Shown piece after piece: positions 23,140 through 35,012 of a DNA stretch of 64,000 bases. This DNA comes from Pseudomonas frederiksbergensis (lineage in GTDB: Bacteria; Pseudomonadota; Gammaproteobacteria; Pseudomonadales; Pseudomonadaceae): contig NZ_MOBR01000042.1 in NCBI RefSeq assembly GCF_003732705.1, forward strand, positions 124,001 to 188,000, read 5' to 3'. Position 1 is the stretch's first letter, and the number at the start of each line of letters is the position of its first letter. The translations under genes were made by a program, and so were the position numbers. The notes below the pieces were generated by a model. That model searched no databases, was not told the origin of the DNA, and was given only the letters and a program-made list of their open reading frames with translations.

Positions 23140-25625
23140 CAGACGGACACCGTGCGCTGGCTGACATCATCGACATGGGCAAAATGGCGCAGAGCCAGGC
23201 GATCCGAAACCTGGCCGCTGGCATCGGCAATCTCTTGCAGCAAATCAGCCAAGCCCTCGACCGCCGCGTGAACGCTCGCCTCACCAAACAATGAGTTCTC
23301 CAGACAGCCCAGATCGAAGTGCATCAAGCGCTCCACCAACCGTGGCAGCCCAGCCTCTCGCGGGGCGCCGAAATCGTCGTTCAGACGCTTCAGGGTCCGG
23401 GTGACCAGTTTCAACTGGAACAGCACTGCGTGGGGGTTCTGCTCATCCAGCAACAACAGGTCGAGCACCGGAATCAACTGCGCCACCGCCAAATATCGCG
23501 AGCGATAGGTGATGCTGCTGTTACCCAACTCCAGCAACCATTCGAGCCCGGCCTGATCGAAGGCGCCAGCCCCGCGCAAAAACGCCGCGAGACTGCCGCT
23601 GAGAAACTGCAAGCGTTCGATCCGCCGACCGATCATCAGGAAACGCCAGCCTTCGTCTCGGGTCATGTCGTCCAGGGCGAAACCGGACAGCGCCGCCAGG
23701 GACATCACCAAGCGGTTGAGGAAATCCAGCAACTCGCCGAAATCCGGTTCTTCGGTTTCCAGTTCCATGGCCTCGCGCTGCAACTCCACCAGCGCCTGCC
23801 AGTTTTCCCGGGAGAGCTTGCCACGCACTTGCGAGGCCGCCCATTGCAGACGTTGCAGGTTGGAACGCAGGCTGAACGGCCAGTCATCGCCGAGCAATGC
23901 AGCGAGTAAGCGTTCCGGCAGTTCGCCTTCGTCGGGCAACAGATTCAGGCGTTCACCGAGATCGACCGCCGCTTCCAGCGCTTGCGGGTCATCGACGTCG
24001 ACATAGCGCGCCAGCATGATTCGCAGCAACCGCGCACTGTCGTCGCAGCGCTCGCAATAACGACCGAACCAGAACAGGTTCTCCACCACCCGCGAGGGCA
24101 GATACGGATCGCGCCGCACCAGATCGTGGACACCGATGGTGCGCTGGGTTTTCCATTGCTCGCCGCTGGGTGCGCGCTCACCCAGCACCCACGTGTCCTT
24201 GCTCGCGCCACCGCGCTGCATCGACACCACTTCGGCGTCGGCCTCGGCGGCCACTCGGGTCAGGCCGCCGGGCAACACCCGGTAACCATCGCGACTGGCC
24301 ACCGCGTACACGCGCATGCCAATCGCCCGGGGTTGCAGTTGACCGTCCTCGGCCTGCCAGATCGGCGCCTGGGACAGCTGCGCCAATTCTTGCGCGACAT
24401 AGGCATAAGGCCGGGCCTGCATGCGCTCGGCCAGCGCTTGACGCTGTTTTTCACTCAAGTCACGGCCAAACACCGGCGCAAAGCTCTGGGACGGGAACGC
24501 CGGTTTGATTAGCAATTCCGGGAGTTTTTCCAAGGCCTGGGCCAATACCGGCGCTTCACCGCACCACCATGTGGCGATGGACGGCAGGATCAGTTCTTCG
24601 CCGAACAGGAATTGATTGATCCTTGGCAAGAAGCCCAGCAACCCCGGCGACTCCAGTACGCCGCTGCCCAAGGCATTGGCCACCAGCACCCGGCCCTGGC
24701 GCACGGCCTCCAGTAACCCCGGCACACCGAGGGCCGAGTCGGTGCGCAGTTCCAGCGGATCGCAGAAATCATCATCGAGGCGGCGCATGATCGCGTGCAC
24801 CCGGCGCAGACCGCTCAGGGTTTTCAGGTAGACGGTGGCGTCACGAACGGTCAGGTCGCCACCCTCCACCAGCGGATAACCTAGCTGACGCGCCAAGTAC
24901 AAATGTTCGAAATAGCTTTCATTGAAGCGACCCGGCGTCAGCAGCACCACCAGCGGCGCTTCATCGTCACACGGCGCCTGGCGGGCCAATGTTTCCTGCA
25001 AGGTGCGGAAGAACCCGGCCAGGTGCTGCACTTTCAAATCGCGATACAACTCGGGAAAGGCCCGGGACACGATGGTTCGGTTTTCCAGCGCATAACCGGC
25101 ACCGGACGGCGCCTGGGTCCGGTCTGCCGTCACCCACCAACGCCCGTCGGGGGTGCGCGCCAGGTCCACGGCGTACAAATGCAAAAAGGCCCCGTCCGGT
25201 GGAGAAATCCCCTGACAAGGCCATAGAAAGTTGTTGTGCCCGAACACCAATTCCGCCGGCAGCAGCCCTTCAGCGATCAACCGCTGCGGACCATACAGAT
25301 CCGCCAGGACCGCGTTGAGCAAGCGCGCCCGCTGGGCAATCCCGGCGGACAAATGCTGCCACTCATCGGCGGCAATCACATGGGGTAACAGGTCCAGTTC
25401 CCACGGGCGATCGGCGCCCTTGGGGTCGGCGTAGACGTTGTAGGTCACGCCGTTTTCCTGGATTTGCCGGGTCAGCAACGCCTGGCGCTGCACCAGTTGC
25501 GTTGGAGTGCTGCGCTGCAATTGGTCGAACAGCCGACGCCAGTGCGGACGCACGGCGCCGCTGTCGTCGAGCAGTTCGTGATAAGTGCCCGCCGTCAGCG
25601 GGTAGCGGTCAAGCAGGTCAGGCAT
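23139..25625 (-). CDS. circularly permuted ATP-grasp and alpha-E domain fusion protein
   Basis: The 828-residue product joins two domains that are often separate genes. Residues about 1-480 resemble the circularly permuted ATP-grasp family (NVYADPKGADRPWELDLLPH, LVLLTPGRFNESYFEHLYLA, KPAFPSQSFAPVFG), expected to make an amide bond with ATP. Residues about 500-828 are the helical alpha-E domain (LFWFGRYCERCDDSARLLRI, SITYRSRYLAVAQLIPVLDL). The start at 25625 is preferred to a TTG at 25646. Families of this kind are predicted to synthesise a small peptide or modify a protein; none is well characterised. Confidence 0.88.
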   Translation of the reverse strand: MPDLLDRYPLTAGTYHELLDDSGAVRPHWRRLFDQLQRSTPTQLVQRQALLTRQIQENGVTYNVYADPKGADRPWELDLLPHVIAADEWQHLSAGIAQRARLLNAVLADLYGPQRLIAEGLLPAELVFGHNNFLWPCQGISPPDGAFLHLYAVDLARTPDGRWWVTADRTQAPSGAGYALENRTIVSRAFPELYRDLKVQHLAGFFRTLQETLARQAPCDDEAPLVVLLTPGRFNESYFEHLYLARQLGYPLVEGGDLTVRDATVYLKTLSGLRRVHAIMRRLDDDFCDPLELRTDSALGVPGLLEAVRQGRVLVANALGSGVLESPGLLGFLPRINQFLFGEELILPSIATWWCGEAPVLAQALEKLPELLIKPAFPSQSFAPVFGRDLSEKQRQALAERMQARPYAYVAQELAQLSQAPIWQAEDGQLQPRAIGMRVYAVASRDGYRVLPGGLTRVAAEADAEVVSMQRGGASKDTWVLGERAPSGEQWKTQRTIGVHDLVRRDPYLPSRVVENLFWFGRYCERCDDSARLLRIMLARYVDVDDPQALEAAVDLGERLNLLPDEGELPERLLAALLGDDWPFSLRSNLQRLQWAASQVRGKLSRENWQALVELQREAMELETEEPDFGELLDFLNRLVMSLAALSGFALDDMTRDEGWRFLMIGRRIERLQFLSGSLAAFLRGAGAFDQAGLEWLLELGNSSITYRSRYLAVAQLIPVLDLLLLDEQNPHAVLFQLKLVTRTLKRLNDDFGAPREAGLPRLVERLMHFDLGCLENSLFGEASVHAAVEGLADLLQEIADASGQVSDRLALRHFAHVDDVSQRTVSV

Positions 25626-25713
25626 GGAAAGCTCGGCAGACAGCAAAGAACGGTCAGACTAACGCAGGCTCATGACGCTCGGATATACGAAAAATCCGAG
25701 CGTCGTGTAGGGC

Positions 25714-28700
25714 TTAGAAACGTCGCAAATCGAGCGTCATCGGCAGCTCGTCGTTAATCGTCACGTTCGGTATAGGAAGTTTCCCAGGGGTGTGTCCGAT
25801 TCGGAAGAATCGCGCCATGCGCCGGCTCTCCGCCTCATTGGCGTTCACCGGCAGGCTGTCGTAGTTGCGCCCGCCCGGATGGGCGACGTGGTACTGACAG
25901 CCACCCAGGGAACGTTCCATCCAGGTGTCGAGCAGGTCGAACACCAGCGGCGCGTGGACCGGGATGGTCGGTTGCAGGCAGTTGGAGGGTTGCCAGGCGC
26001 GGAAGCGCACGCCGGCGACAAATTCGCCCACCCGGCCCGTCGGTTGCAGCGGCACCGGGATGCCATTGCAGGTCAGCAGATAACGTTGCGGCGCCAGACC
26101 GGAAACCTTGACCTGCAAGCGCTCCAGGGACGAATCCACATAACGCACCGTGCCGCCGACCGCGCCCTCCTCGCCCAGCACATGCCAAGGCTCCAGGGCC
26201 TGACGCACTTCCAGCTCGATGCCACTGACGGCGTAATCACCGACCTTGGGAAAGCGGAATTCCAGATGCGCGGCAAACCACTCGGCCCGCACCGGATAAC
26301 CGGCGGCATTCAGGTCGACGATGACGTCGGCGAAATCCTGCTCGATAAAGTGCGGCAACAGGAAGCGATCGTGCAGTTCGGTGCCCCAGCGTGCCAGTTT
26401 CGGCGGCGCATAAGGCTCGCGCCAGAATCGCGCCACCAGCGCCCGCAACAACAGCTGCTGGGCCAGGCTCATGCGCGCATGGGGCGGCATTTCAAACGCT
26501 CGCAACTCGAGCAAGCCCAGACGCCCGGTGGCGCCGTCCGGCGAATAGAGTTTGTCGATGCAGAACTCGGCGCGGTGGGTGTTGCCGGTGACGTCGATCA
26601 GCAGGTTACGCAGCAGTCGATCCACCAGCCACGGCGCGCACTCTTCCCCCGGTTTCGGCATTTGGGCGAAGGCGATTTCCAGTTCATACAACGAATCGTT
26701 GCGCGCTTCGTCCACCCGTGGCGCCTGGGACGTCGGGCCGATGAATAATCCGGAAAACAGGTAGGACAAGAACGGGTGGTTATGCCAGTAACTGATCAGG
26801 CTGCGCAGCAAGTCCGGACGACGCAGGAACGGTGAGTCGGCCGGCGTCGCGCCACCCAGGACGAAATGGTTGCCGCCGCCGGTGCCGGTGTGGCGGCCGT
26901 CGATCATGAATTTCTCGGTGGTCAGGCGGGTCTGGCGCGCTTCTTCGTAGAGAAATTCGGTGCGCTCAACCAGTTCATCCCAAGTGGCGGATGGCTGCAC
27001 GTTGACTTCGATCACGCCCGGATCCGGGGTGATGCGGAAGTTGCTCAGGCGCGGGTCGCTCGGCGGCTCATAGCCTTCCAGCAATACCGGGCAATGCAGC
27101 TCCTGAGCGGTGGCTTCGATGGCGGTGACCAGTTCCAGGTAATCCTCGACCCGTTCCAGCGGCGGCATAAACAGGTACAAACGGCCATCCCGCGCTTCGG
27201 CGCAGAATGCGGTGCGGGTCAGCCAGTCGGCGGACTCGTCGATCTCGATATCCCGTTCAATCGCTTCCGCTGCCGCGCCCGGACTGTTCAACTGCTGAGT
27301 GTCCGGCAGCACCGGGAATTCCTGGTTCGGATCGTTAGGGTAGATAAACGGATACTCCGCCGCTTTCACCCAGGGCTGCGAGCCCAGCGGCAAGCGATAA
27401 CCCAGCGGCGAATCCCCCGGCACCAGCCGGCAATGTTCGTCGCGCAGGTACCAGCGACCGCTCTGCCACTGATCACCCTTGGCGGTGCGCGCCAGTGGCA
27501 GTACCTGGCCGATGACCTTGTCCAGTCCTTGGCTGAAGACTTTGCGCAGTCGCGCACGCTCCAACGGTTCTTCCAGGCGTGAATCTTCGGCGCTGACGTT
27601 CAGCGGCAAAGCGCCTTCGCGCCAGAGGTAATAGAAATTGTCTTCGTAGGCCGGGAACACAAAGCGTGTCGGAATTTTCAGGCGTTCAGCGACACTCGCG
27701 AGAAAACGCCCGGCCAGTTCACCATCGGCGCCGTAGTCTTCCTGCTCATCGGCAATCAGCGCGCTGTTGTGCCAGATCGGCACGCCGTCACGACGCCAAT
27801 AGCAATTCAACGACCAACGCGGCAGTTGCTCGCCCGGATACCACTTGCCCTGGCCGAAATGCACCAGGCCTTTGGGGGCGTAATGTTTGCGCATCCGTTG
27901 GAACAGTTCAGCGGACAGACGACGCTTGTCCGGCCCAAGGGCGGCGGTGTTCCACTCGGCGCCGTCCGGGTCATCGATGGACACGAAGGTCGGTTCGCCG
28001 CCCATGGTCAGGCGTACATCGCCTTCCAACAGGTCGGCATCGATCTGCCGGCCCAGCGCCTGGATCGCCAGCCACTGGTCTTCGGTGTAGGGCTTTGTGA
28101 CGCGCGGGGCTTCCCAAATCCGCTCCACGGACATTTCGTGGGTGAATTCGCACTCGCACGGTTCCACCAAGCCACTGATCGGTGCCGCAGAGCCCGGATC
28201 GGGACTACACGCCAACGGAATGTGTCCTTCACCGGCAAACAGCCCTGAGGTCGCGTCCAGGCCGATCCAGCCAGCGCCGGGCAAGTAAACCTCGCACCAG
28301 GCGTGGAGGTCGGTGAAGTCCACGTCGGCGCCCGAGGGGCCGTCGAGGCTTTTGACGTCGGCGGTGAGCTGGATCAGGTAGCCAGAGACAAACCGCGCCG
28401 CCAGCCCGAGATTGCGCAGCAGTTGCACCAGCAACCACGCCGAATCGCGGCAGGAGCCGGAGGCATGTTCGAGGGTATGTTCAGGAGTTTGGACGCCGGG
28501 CTCCATGCGGATCAGGTAGCCGATGTCTTCGCTCAGGCGCTGGTTCAGCGCCACGAGGAAATCCACGCTGGGCAGCGGCGTGCGGTCGATGCCGTCCAGG
28601 TAAGCCTTGAACTTCGGCGTCAGGGGCAAGGTTTCCAGGTATGGCGCCAGTTCCTTGCGCTCATCGGCGGCGTAGGTGAACGGGATCTTTTCCGCGTAGG

Positions 28701-28989
28701 GCTCAAGGAAGAAGTCGAACGGGTTGAAGACCGCCATTTCCGCCAGCAGATCGACTTCGATCCGCAGTTCATCGGTTTTTTCCGGGAACACCAACCGCGC
28801 CAGGTAATTGCCCTGGGGGTCCTGCTGCCAGTTGATGAAGTGCTGCTCGGGCGAGACTTTCAGCGCATAGGACAAAATCCGCGTGCGACTGTGGGCGGCC
28901 GGGCGCAGGCGAACGATCTGCGGACCGAGCTCGACGGCGCGGTCGTAGCGGTAATGCGTGACGTGATGCAATGCGACATGAATCGACAC
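25714..28989 (-). CDS. large transglutaminase-like/DUF2126 protein
   Basis: The 1091-residue product begins with a transglutaminase module (HVALHHVTHYRYDRAVELGP). The catalytic Cys lies in ASGSCRDSAWLLVQLL (about 175), the His in FTDLHAWCEVYLPG and the Asp in WIGLDATSGL. The remaining roughly 750 residues are the DUF2126 region, rich in conserved motifs (LTMGGEPTFVSIDDPDG, DGRHTGTGGGNHFVLGG, YWHNHPFLSYLFSGLFIGPT). It is the first gene of the three-gene cluster and lies 88 bp before the ATP-grasp gene. DUF2126 has no established activity that I know of. Confidence 0.88.
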   Translation of the reverse strand: MSIHVALHHVTHYRYDRAVELGPQIVRLRPAAHSRTRILSYALKVSPEQHFINWQQDPQGNYLARLVFPEKTDELRIEVDLLAEMAVFNPFDFFLEPYAEKIPFTYAADERKELAPYLETLPLTPKFKAYLDGIDRTPLPSVDFLVALNQRLSEDIGYLIRMEPGVQTPEHTLEHASGSCRDSAWLLVQLLRNLGLAARFVSGYLIQLTADVKSLDGPSGADVDFTDLHAWCEVYLPGAGWIGLDATSGLFAGEGHIPLACSPDPGSAAPISGLVEPCECEFTHEMSVERIWEAPRVTKPYTEDQWLAIQALGRQIDADLLEGDVRLTMGGEPTFVSIDDPDGAEWNTAALGPDKRRLSAELFQRMRKHYAPKGLVHFGQGKWYPGEQLPRWSLNCYWRRDGVPIWHNSALIADEQEDYGADGELAGRFLASVAERLKIPTRFVFPAYEDNFYYLWREGALPLNVSAEDSRLEEPLERARLRKVFSQGLDKVIGQVLPLARTAKGDQWQSGRWYLRDEHCRLVPGDSPLGYRLPLGSQPWVKAAEYPFIYPNDPNQEFPVLPDTQQLNSPGAAAEAIERDIEIDESADWLTRTAFCAEARDGRLYLFMPPLERVEDYLELVTAIEATAQELHCPVLLEGYEPPSDPRLSNFRITPDPGVIEVNVQPSATWDELVERTEFLYEEARQTRLTTEKFMIDGRHTGTGGGNHFVLGGATPADSPFLRRPDLLRSLISYWHNHPFLSYLFSGLFIGPTSQAPRVDEARNDSLYELEIAFAQMPKPGEECAPWLVDRLLRNLLIDVTGNTHRAEFCIDKLYSPDGATGRLGLLELRAFEMPPHARMSLAQQLLLRALVARFWREPYAPPKLARWGTELHDRFLLPHFIEQDFADVIVDLNAAGYPVRAEWFAAHLEFRFPKVGDYAVSGIELEVRQALEPWHVLGEEGAVGGTVRYVDSSLERLQVKVSGLAPQRYLLTCNGIPVPLQPTGRVGEFVAGVRFRAWQPSNCLQPTIPVHAPLVFDLLDTWMERSLGGCQYHVAHPGGRNYDSLPVNANEAESRRMARFFRIGHTPGKLPIPNVTINDELPMTLDLRRF

Positions 28990-29151
28990 GGCGTGCCTCC
29001 TGCGAGCCTTAAGCGTATTCGACAGCGCGCAAGACTTATGCCATCGCGCAGCGCTGGCGCTTTCATAGATTGCTTAAGGCAGTACAGCACCAAAATCGGG
29101 CGATGCGGGAATTTGGTTTGAGGCAATTGCACGCAAATGTGGCGTGACCAT

Positions 29152-29254
29152 GATCGTTCCCACGCTCCAGCGTGGGAATGCAGCCCGTGACGCTCCGCGT
29201 CACTGGACGCGGAGCGTCCCTGGAGGCATTCCCACGCGGAGCGTGGGAACGATC
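29152..29254. repeat. GATCGTTCCCACGC palindromic element, copy 4
   Basis: A 103-bp element with the same outer arms (GATCGTTCCCACGC; GCGTGGGAACGATC) and an inner GACGCTCCGCGTC pair. It lies between ygiQ and the DUF2126 gene and adjoins the ygiQ terminator. Confidence 0.85.
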
Positions 29255-29257
29255 AGC

Positions 29258-29285
29258 AAAACGCCAACCCGAAGGTTGGCGTTTT
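29258..29285 (-). terminator. rho-independent terminator of ygiQ
   Basis: AAAACGCCAACC and GGTTGGCGTTTT form a 12-bp stem with loop CGAA, with A and T runs on the two flanks, so it can act in both directions. Confidence 0.9.
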
Positions 29286-29303
29286 GTTCAGCTCAAGCGA
29301 GGC

Positions 29304-31610
<2,307 letters not shown>

Positions 31611-31672
31611 GTCGATAACCGGTGTTGGCTTTCATTGAATTTCGCGGGCGCGGAATATAGCACAAAAAATAA

Positions 31673-31702
31673 CCAATTCCGACGGCTATGGTCGGAAATT
31701 GG
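31673..31702 (-). terminator. probable terminator downstream of dnaB
   Basis: On the minus strand CCAATTTCCGAC and GTCGGAATTGG form an 11-bp stem with one bulge and a 7-nt loop. TTATTTTTTG follows. It is separated from dnaB by a REP doublet. Confidence 0.75.
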
Positions 31703-31746
31703 TGGTGGCCTAAACGCGGAGCAGAAATGGGGACCGCGTTATCGTT

Positions 31747-31816
31747 CATCGCGAGCAAGCTTTGCTCCTACAAAGGCTGATACACCACCTGTAGGAGCAA
31801 AGCTTGCTCGCGATGA
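31747..31816. repeat. REP doublet downstream of dnaB
   Basis: Inverted arms GCGAGCAAGCTTTGCTCCTAC and GTAGGAGCAAAGCTTGCTCG with a 20-nt spacer. Confidence 0.85.
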
Positions 31817-31839
31817 GGCCCTATCAGACGCCGAATATC

Positions 31840-33234
31840 TTATTCGTCGTCGAAGTTGTAGCTGCCCGGCGCAAGGTTTTCAAAGCGGGTGTATTTGCCG
31901 ATGAACGCCAGGCGCGACGTGCCAATCGGACCGTTCCGCTGCTTGCCGATGATGATCTCGGCGATGCCTTTATGCTCGGTTTCCGGGTGATACACCTCAT
32001 CCCGGTACACGAACATGATTACGTCAGCATCCTGCTCGATCGCTCCGGATTCCCGGAGGTCGGAGTTGATCGGGCGTTTGTTCGGCCGCTGCTCCAGGGA
32101 GCGGTTGAGCTGCGACAGCGCCACCACCGGGCAGTTGAATTCCTTGGCCAGGGCCTTCAAGGAACGGGAGATCTCGGAAATCTCGTTGGTCCGGTTATCG
32201 CCGCCGGAACCCGGGATCTGCATCAATTGCAGGTAGTCGATCATGATCAAAGCCACGTCGCCGTGCTCACGCACCAGACGTCGGGTCCGCGCACGCATTT
32301 CCGAGGGGCTGATACCGGCCGTATCGTCGATGAACAGCTTGCGGTCGTTGAGCAGGTTGACCGCCGACGTCAGGCGCGGCCAATCGTCGTCGTCCAGCCG
32401 ACCGGCCCGGACCTTGGTCTGGTCGATGCGGCCCAGGGACGACAACATACGCATGATCAGCGATTCGCCTGGCATCTCCAGCGAGTAAACCAGGACGCAC
32501 TTGTCGCTGCGCAACACGGCGTTTTCCACCAGGTTCATCGCAAAGGTGGTTTTACCCATGGAAGGACGGCCGGCGACGATAATCAAATCGGACGGCTGCA
32601 GGCCGCTGGTCATCCCGTCGAGGTCGGTGTAACCGGTAGACAGGCCGGTGATGGCGTTGTCGGTGTTGAACAAGGTGTCGATGCGGTCGATGGCCTTGGT
32701 CAGCAGGTCATTCACACTCACCGGGCCGCCGGTTTTTGGCCGGGCCTCAGCAATCTGGAAAATCTGCCGTTCGGCTTCGTCGAGAATCTCTTCCGCCGTA
32801 CGACCTTCGGGGTTGAAGGCGCTGTCGGCAATTTCGGAGGCGATGCCGATCAGTTGGCGCAAGGTCGCCCGCGCACGGACGATCTGAGCATAGGCCTTGA
32901 TGTTAGCGACGGACGGCGTGTTTTTCGCCAGTTCGCCGAGGTAACCGAGGCCACCCACCTGGGAAGTCTGACCTTCCTTGTCCAATTGCTCGGCCAGGGT
33001 CACGACGTCGATGGGCGAGTTCATGTCCGCCAGTTTGGCGATTGCGCGGAAGATCAGGCGATGGTCATGTCGATAGAAATCACCATCCGAGACCTGATCG
33101 AGCACGCGTTCCCAGGCGTTGTTGTCCAGCATCAGACCACCGAGCACAGCCTGTTCGGCCTCGATGGAGTGCGGCGGCACCTTCAGGGAAGCGGTTTGCA
33201 GATCATATTGCTCGGGAGCGGAGATATCGTTCAT
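31840..33234 (-). CDS. dnaB: replicative DNA helicase DnaB
   Basis: Hexameric 5'-3' helicase at the replication fork. The 464-residue product has the N-terminal primase-interacting domain (PPHSIEAEQAVLGGLMLDNN) and the RecA-like motor with Walker A GRPSMGKTTFA (about residues 215-225). Conserved segments ALIMIDYLQLM (Walker B) and GAIEQDADVIMFVYRDEVYH lie near the end. MNDISAPEQYDL at 33234 is the usual Pseudomonas start; the frame remains open to 33291 but that extension is hydrophobic and unlike DnaB. No intein is present. Confidence 0.97.
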   Translation of the reverse strand: MNDISAPEQYDLQTASLKVPPHSIEAEQAVLGGLMLDNNAWERVLDQVSDGDFYRHDHRLIFRAIAKLADMNSPIDVVTLAEQLDKEGQTSQVGGLGYLGELAKNTPSVANIKAYAQIVRARATLRQLIGIASEIADSAFNPEGRTAEEILDEAERQIFQIAEARPKTGGPVSVNDLLTKAIDRIDTLFNTDNAITGLSTGYTDLDGMTSGLQPSDLIIVAGRPSMGKTTFAMNLVENAVLRSDKCVLVYSLEMPGESLIMRMLSSLGRIDQTKVRAGRLDDDDWPRLTSAVNLLNDRKLFIDDTAGISPSEMRARTRRLVREHGDVALIMIDYLQLMQIPGSGGDNRTNEISEISRSLKALAKEFNCPVVALSQLNRSLEQRPNKRPINSDLRESGAIEQDADVIMFVYRDEVYHPETEHKGIAEIIIGKQRNGPIGTSRLAFIGKYTRFENLAPGSYNFDDE

Positions 33235-33285
33235 GGCCACTTGTTGAATAAGAATTGGGAGAATCAGGAACTGCAGAAAGACAAA

Positions 33286-33314
33286 GGGCACGACCTGTAA
33301 ACAGGATCGTGCCC
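33286..33314 (-). terminator. terminator of the rpsF-rpsR-rplI operon
   Basis: GGGCACGACCTGT and ACAGGATCGTGCCC form a 13-bp stem with a single bulged A. CCCTTTGTCTTTC follows on the minus strand. Confidence 0.85.
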
Positions 33315-33359
33315 GATGTTACCGACAAGCACCCGAGGGTGCCAGCCGACAAGTGCTGC

Positions 33360-33806
33360 TTAAGCTGCTACCACGACAACGCGTACGGTGGCTTCAACTT
33401 CGGCGTGCAGGTGCACGGCTACGTCGAATTCACCTACGTTACGGATAGTGCCGTTCGGCAGACGAACTTCGCTTTTTGCAACTTCAACGCCAGAGGCGGT
33501 CAGTGCATCAGCGATGTCGTGAGTACCGATCGAACCGAACAGCTTGCCTTCGTCACCGGCGGTGGCAGTGATAGTCACTTCCAGCTCAGCCAGTTGGGCG
33601 GCGCGGTTTTCAGCCGAAGTTTTGCGGTCTGCTGCGGCTTTTTCCAGCTCAGCGCGACGCTCTTCGAACGCAGCCACGTTGGCAGCGGTCGCAGCGGTAG
33701 CTTTGCCGTAAGGCAGCAGGTAGTTACGACCGTAACCAGCCTTAACGTTCACTTTGTCACCCAGGTTGCCCAGGTTGGTGACTTTTTCCAGAAGGATCAG
33801 TTGCAT
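33360..33806 (-). CDS. rplI: 50S ribosomal protein L9
   Basis: Binds domain V of 23S rRNA and helps keep the reading frame. The 148-residue product has the N-terminal domain signature MQLILLEKVTNLGNLGDKVN followed by the Gly-rich KAGYGRNYLLPYGKA. A long helix and a C-terminal domain follow. It lies last in the rpsF-rpsR-DUF2232-rplI operon, before the terminator. Confidence 0.97.
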   Translation of the reverse strand: MQLILLEKVTNLGNLGDKVNVKAGYGRNYLLPYGKATAATAANVAAFEERRAELEKAAADRKTSAENRAAQLAELEVTITATAGDEGKLFGSIGTHDIADALTASGVEVAKSEVRLPNGTIRNVGEFDVAVHLHAEVEATVRVVVVAA

Positions 33807-33825
33807 GTGAAAATCCTCTTAACTT

Positions 33826-34719
33826 TTAACCTTCACCGTTCGCGTTATCGGCGTCTTTCGGCGCCAGACGACCGCGAAAATCAATCAGGCTGTCGACGAT
33901 GGCCAAGACCACCAGCAACGGATAGATCAGCTGCATGAACAGCAACAGCGTGACGTACAACCCCACCAGCCAGAACCTGGCCAGTCGCTTTTGCGCCACC
34001 AGCCCGTGAATCAGGGCCAGCCCGGCGAATACCAGCGGAACACTGCACAACGGTGTCAACATGGCCATCTGCGGACCGATATTCGGTCCCAGAAGCATCA
34101 ACACCAGCAGCGAAATCGCCGGTCCCAGCGGGAATCGGATGGCGCGAAACTCGCGACCAAAACCACCCGGGTTGTACAACAACGCCTGCCAGTAGCGCCC
34201 GACAATCAGGCTCAGCACACTGACGATTTGCAACAAGGCCGCAATCAGGCCGGTCAGGACCGGTGCAATCAGGGACGCAAAATGCGCACGCTCATCTACG
34301 GACAACTTGTCGTAGACCTCACCGAGCAGCGACGGCATGACTTTTATCAAAGCCTGCGCCAGCTGCTCGATCTGGGGACCAAAAGCCGTCCCCAGCACCA
34401 CTGCAAACACCACTCCCATCGCTATGCTGACCAGCAGCACGCGGTTCCAGGACTCGCTTGCGCGCAAAACCAACGCAAGGCCCGAAGACCCCAGCAGCAC
34501 CAGAAGTGCCCGTGGGTCGTCGGAGTAAAGCCACCAGACCAAGGCCGGCAGCAGTCCCAGAGCAAGTACGCCAATGGCGTCCTTCAATCCGCGCCGCAGG
34601 AGCACAAGGCAACCTGCGGCAGCACCCAACCAATACAACAACGGCAATGTTGCGCATCCAGCCACTACGAGAGTGGCCTGCACGCGGCCGCGCATGATGA
34701 ACTCAGCTATGGCACGCAT
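33826..34719 (-). CDS. DUF2232-like multi-pass membrane protein
   Basis: The 297-residue product has about eight hydrophobic helices and no soluble domain. A gene for a membrane protein of this type lies between rpsR and rplI in Pseudomonas and related gammaproteobacteria. The partially conserved segments are GRVQATLVVAGCATLPLLYW and YNPGGFGREFRAIRFPLG. The function is unknown; it resembles the substrate-specific component fold of ECF-type transporters only loosely. The neighbouring genes are 19 and 34 bp away. Confidence 0.8.
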   Translation of the reverse strand: MRAIAEFIMRGRVQATLVVAGCATLPLLYWLGAAAGCLVLLRRGLKDAIGVLALGLLPALVWWLYSDDPRALLVLLGSSGLALVLRASESWNRVLLVSIAMGVVFAVVLGTAFGPQIEQLAQALIKVMPSLLGEVYDKLSVDERAHFASLIAPVLTGLIAALLQIVSVLSLIVGRYWQALLYNPGGFGREFRAIRFPLGPAISLLVLMLLGPNIGPQMAMLTPLCSVPLVFAGLALIHGLVAQKRLARFWLVGLYVTLLLFMQLIYPLLVVLAIVDSLIDFRGRLAPKDADNANGEG

Positions 34720-34753
34720 GCATTCAATCCTTTGCTACGTCGACTGCCCGGTC

Positions 34754-34984
34754 TCAGCGGCCGTGGCTGTCGGTGTAGGCCAGCAGGGCCAGGAAGCGGG
34801 CGCGCTTGATAGCGGTGGCCAGCTGACGCTGATAACGAGCTTTGGTACCGGTGATACGGCTTGGAACGATTTTGCCGGTCTCGGATACGTATGCTTTCAG
34901 GGTGTTGAGATCTTTGTAATCGATCTCTTTCACGTCTTCAGCGGTGAAGCGGCAGAATTTACGACGACGGAAGAAACGTGCCAT
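34754..34984 (-). CDS. rpsR: 30S ribosomal protein S18
   Basis: Small-subunit protein that binds the platform with S6. The 76-residue product has the S18 core [20 protein letters not shown] and the RNA-binding segment [17 protein letters not shown]. It lies 28 bp after rpsF. Confidence 0.98.
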
Positions 34985-35012
34985 GTAATAGGCTCCTCAA
35001 AAGGTCCGTGGA

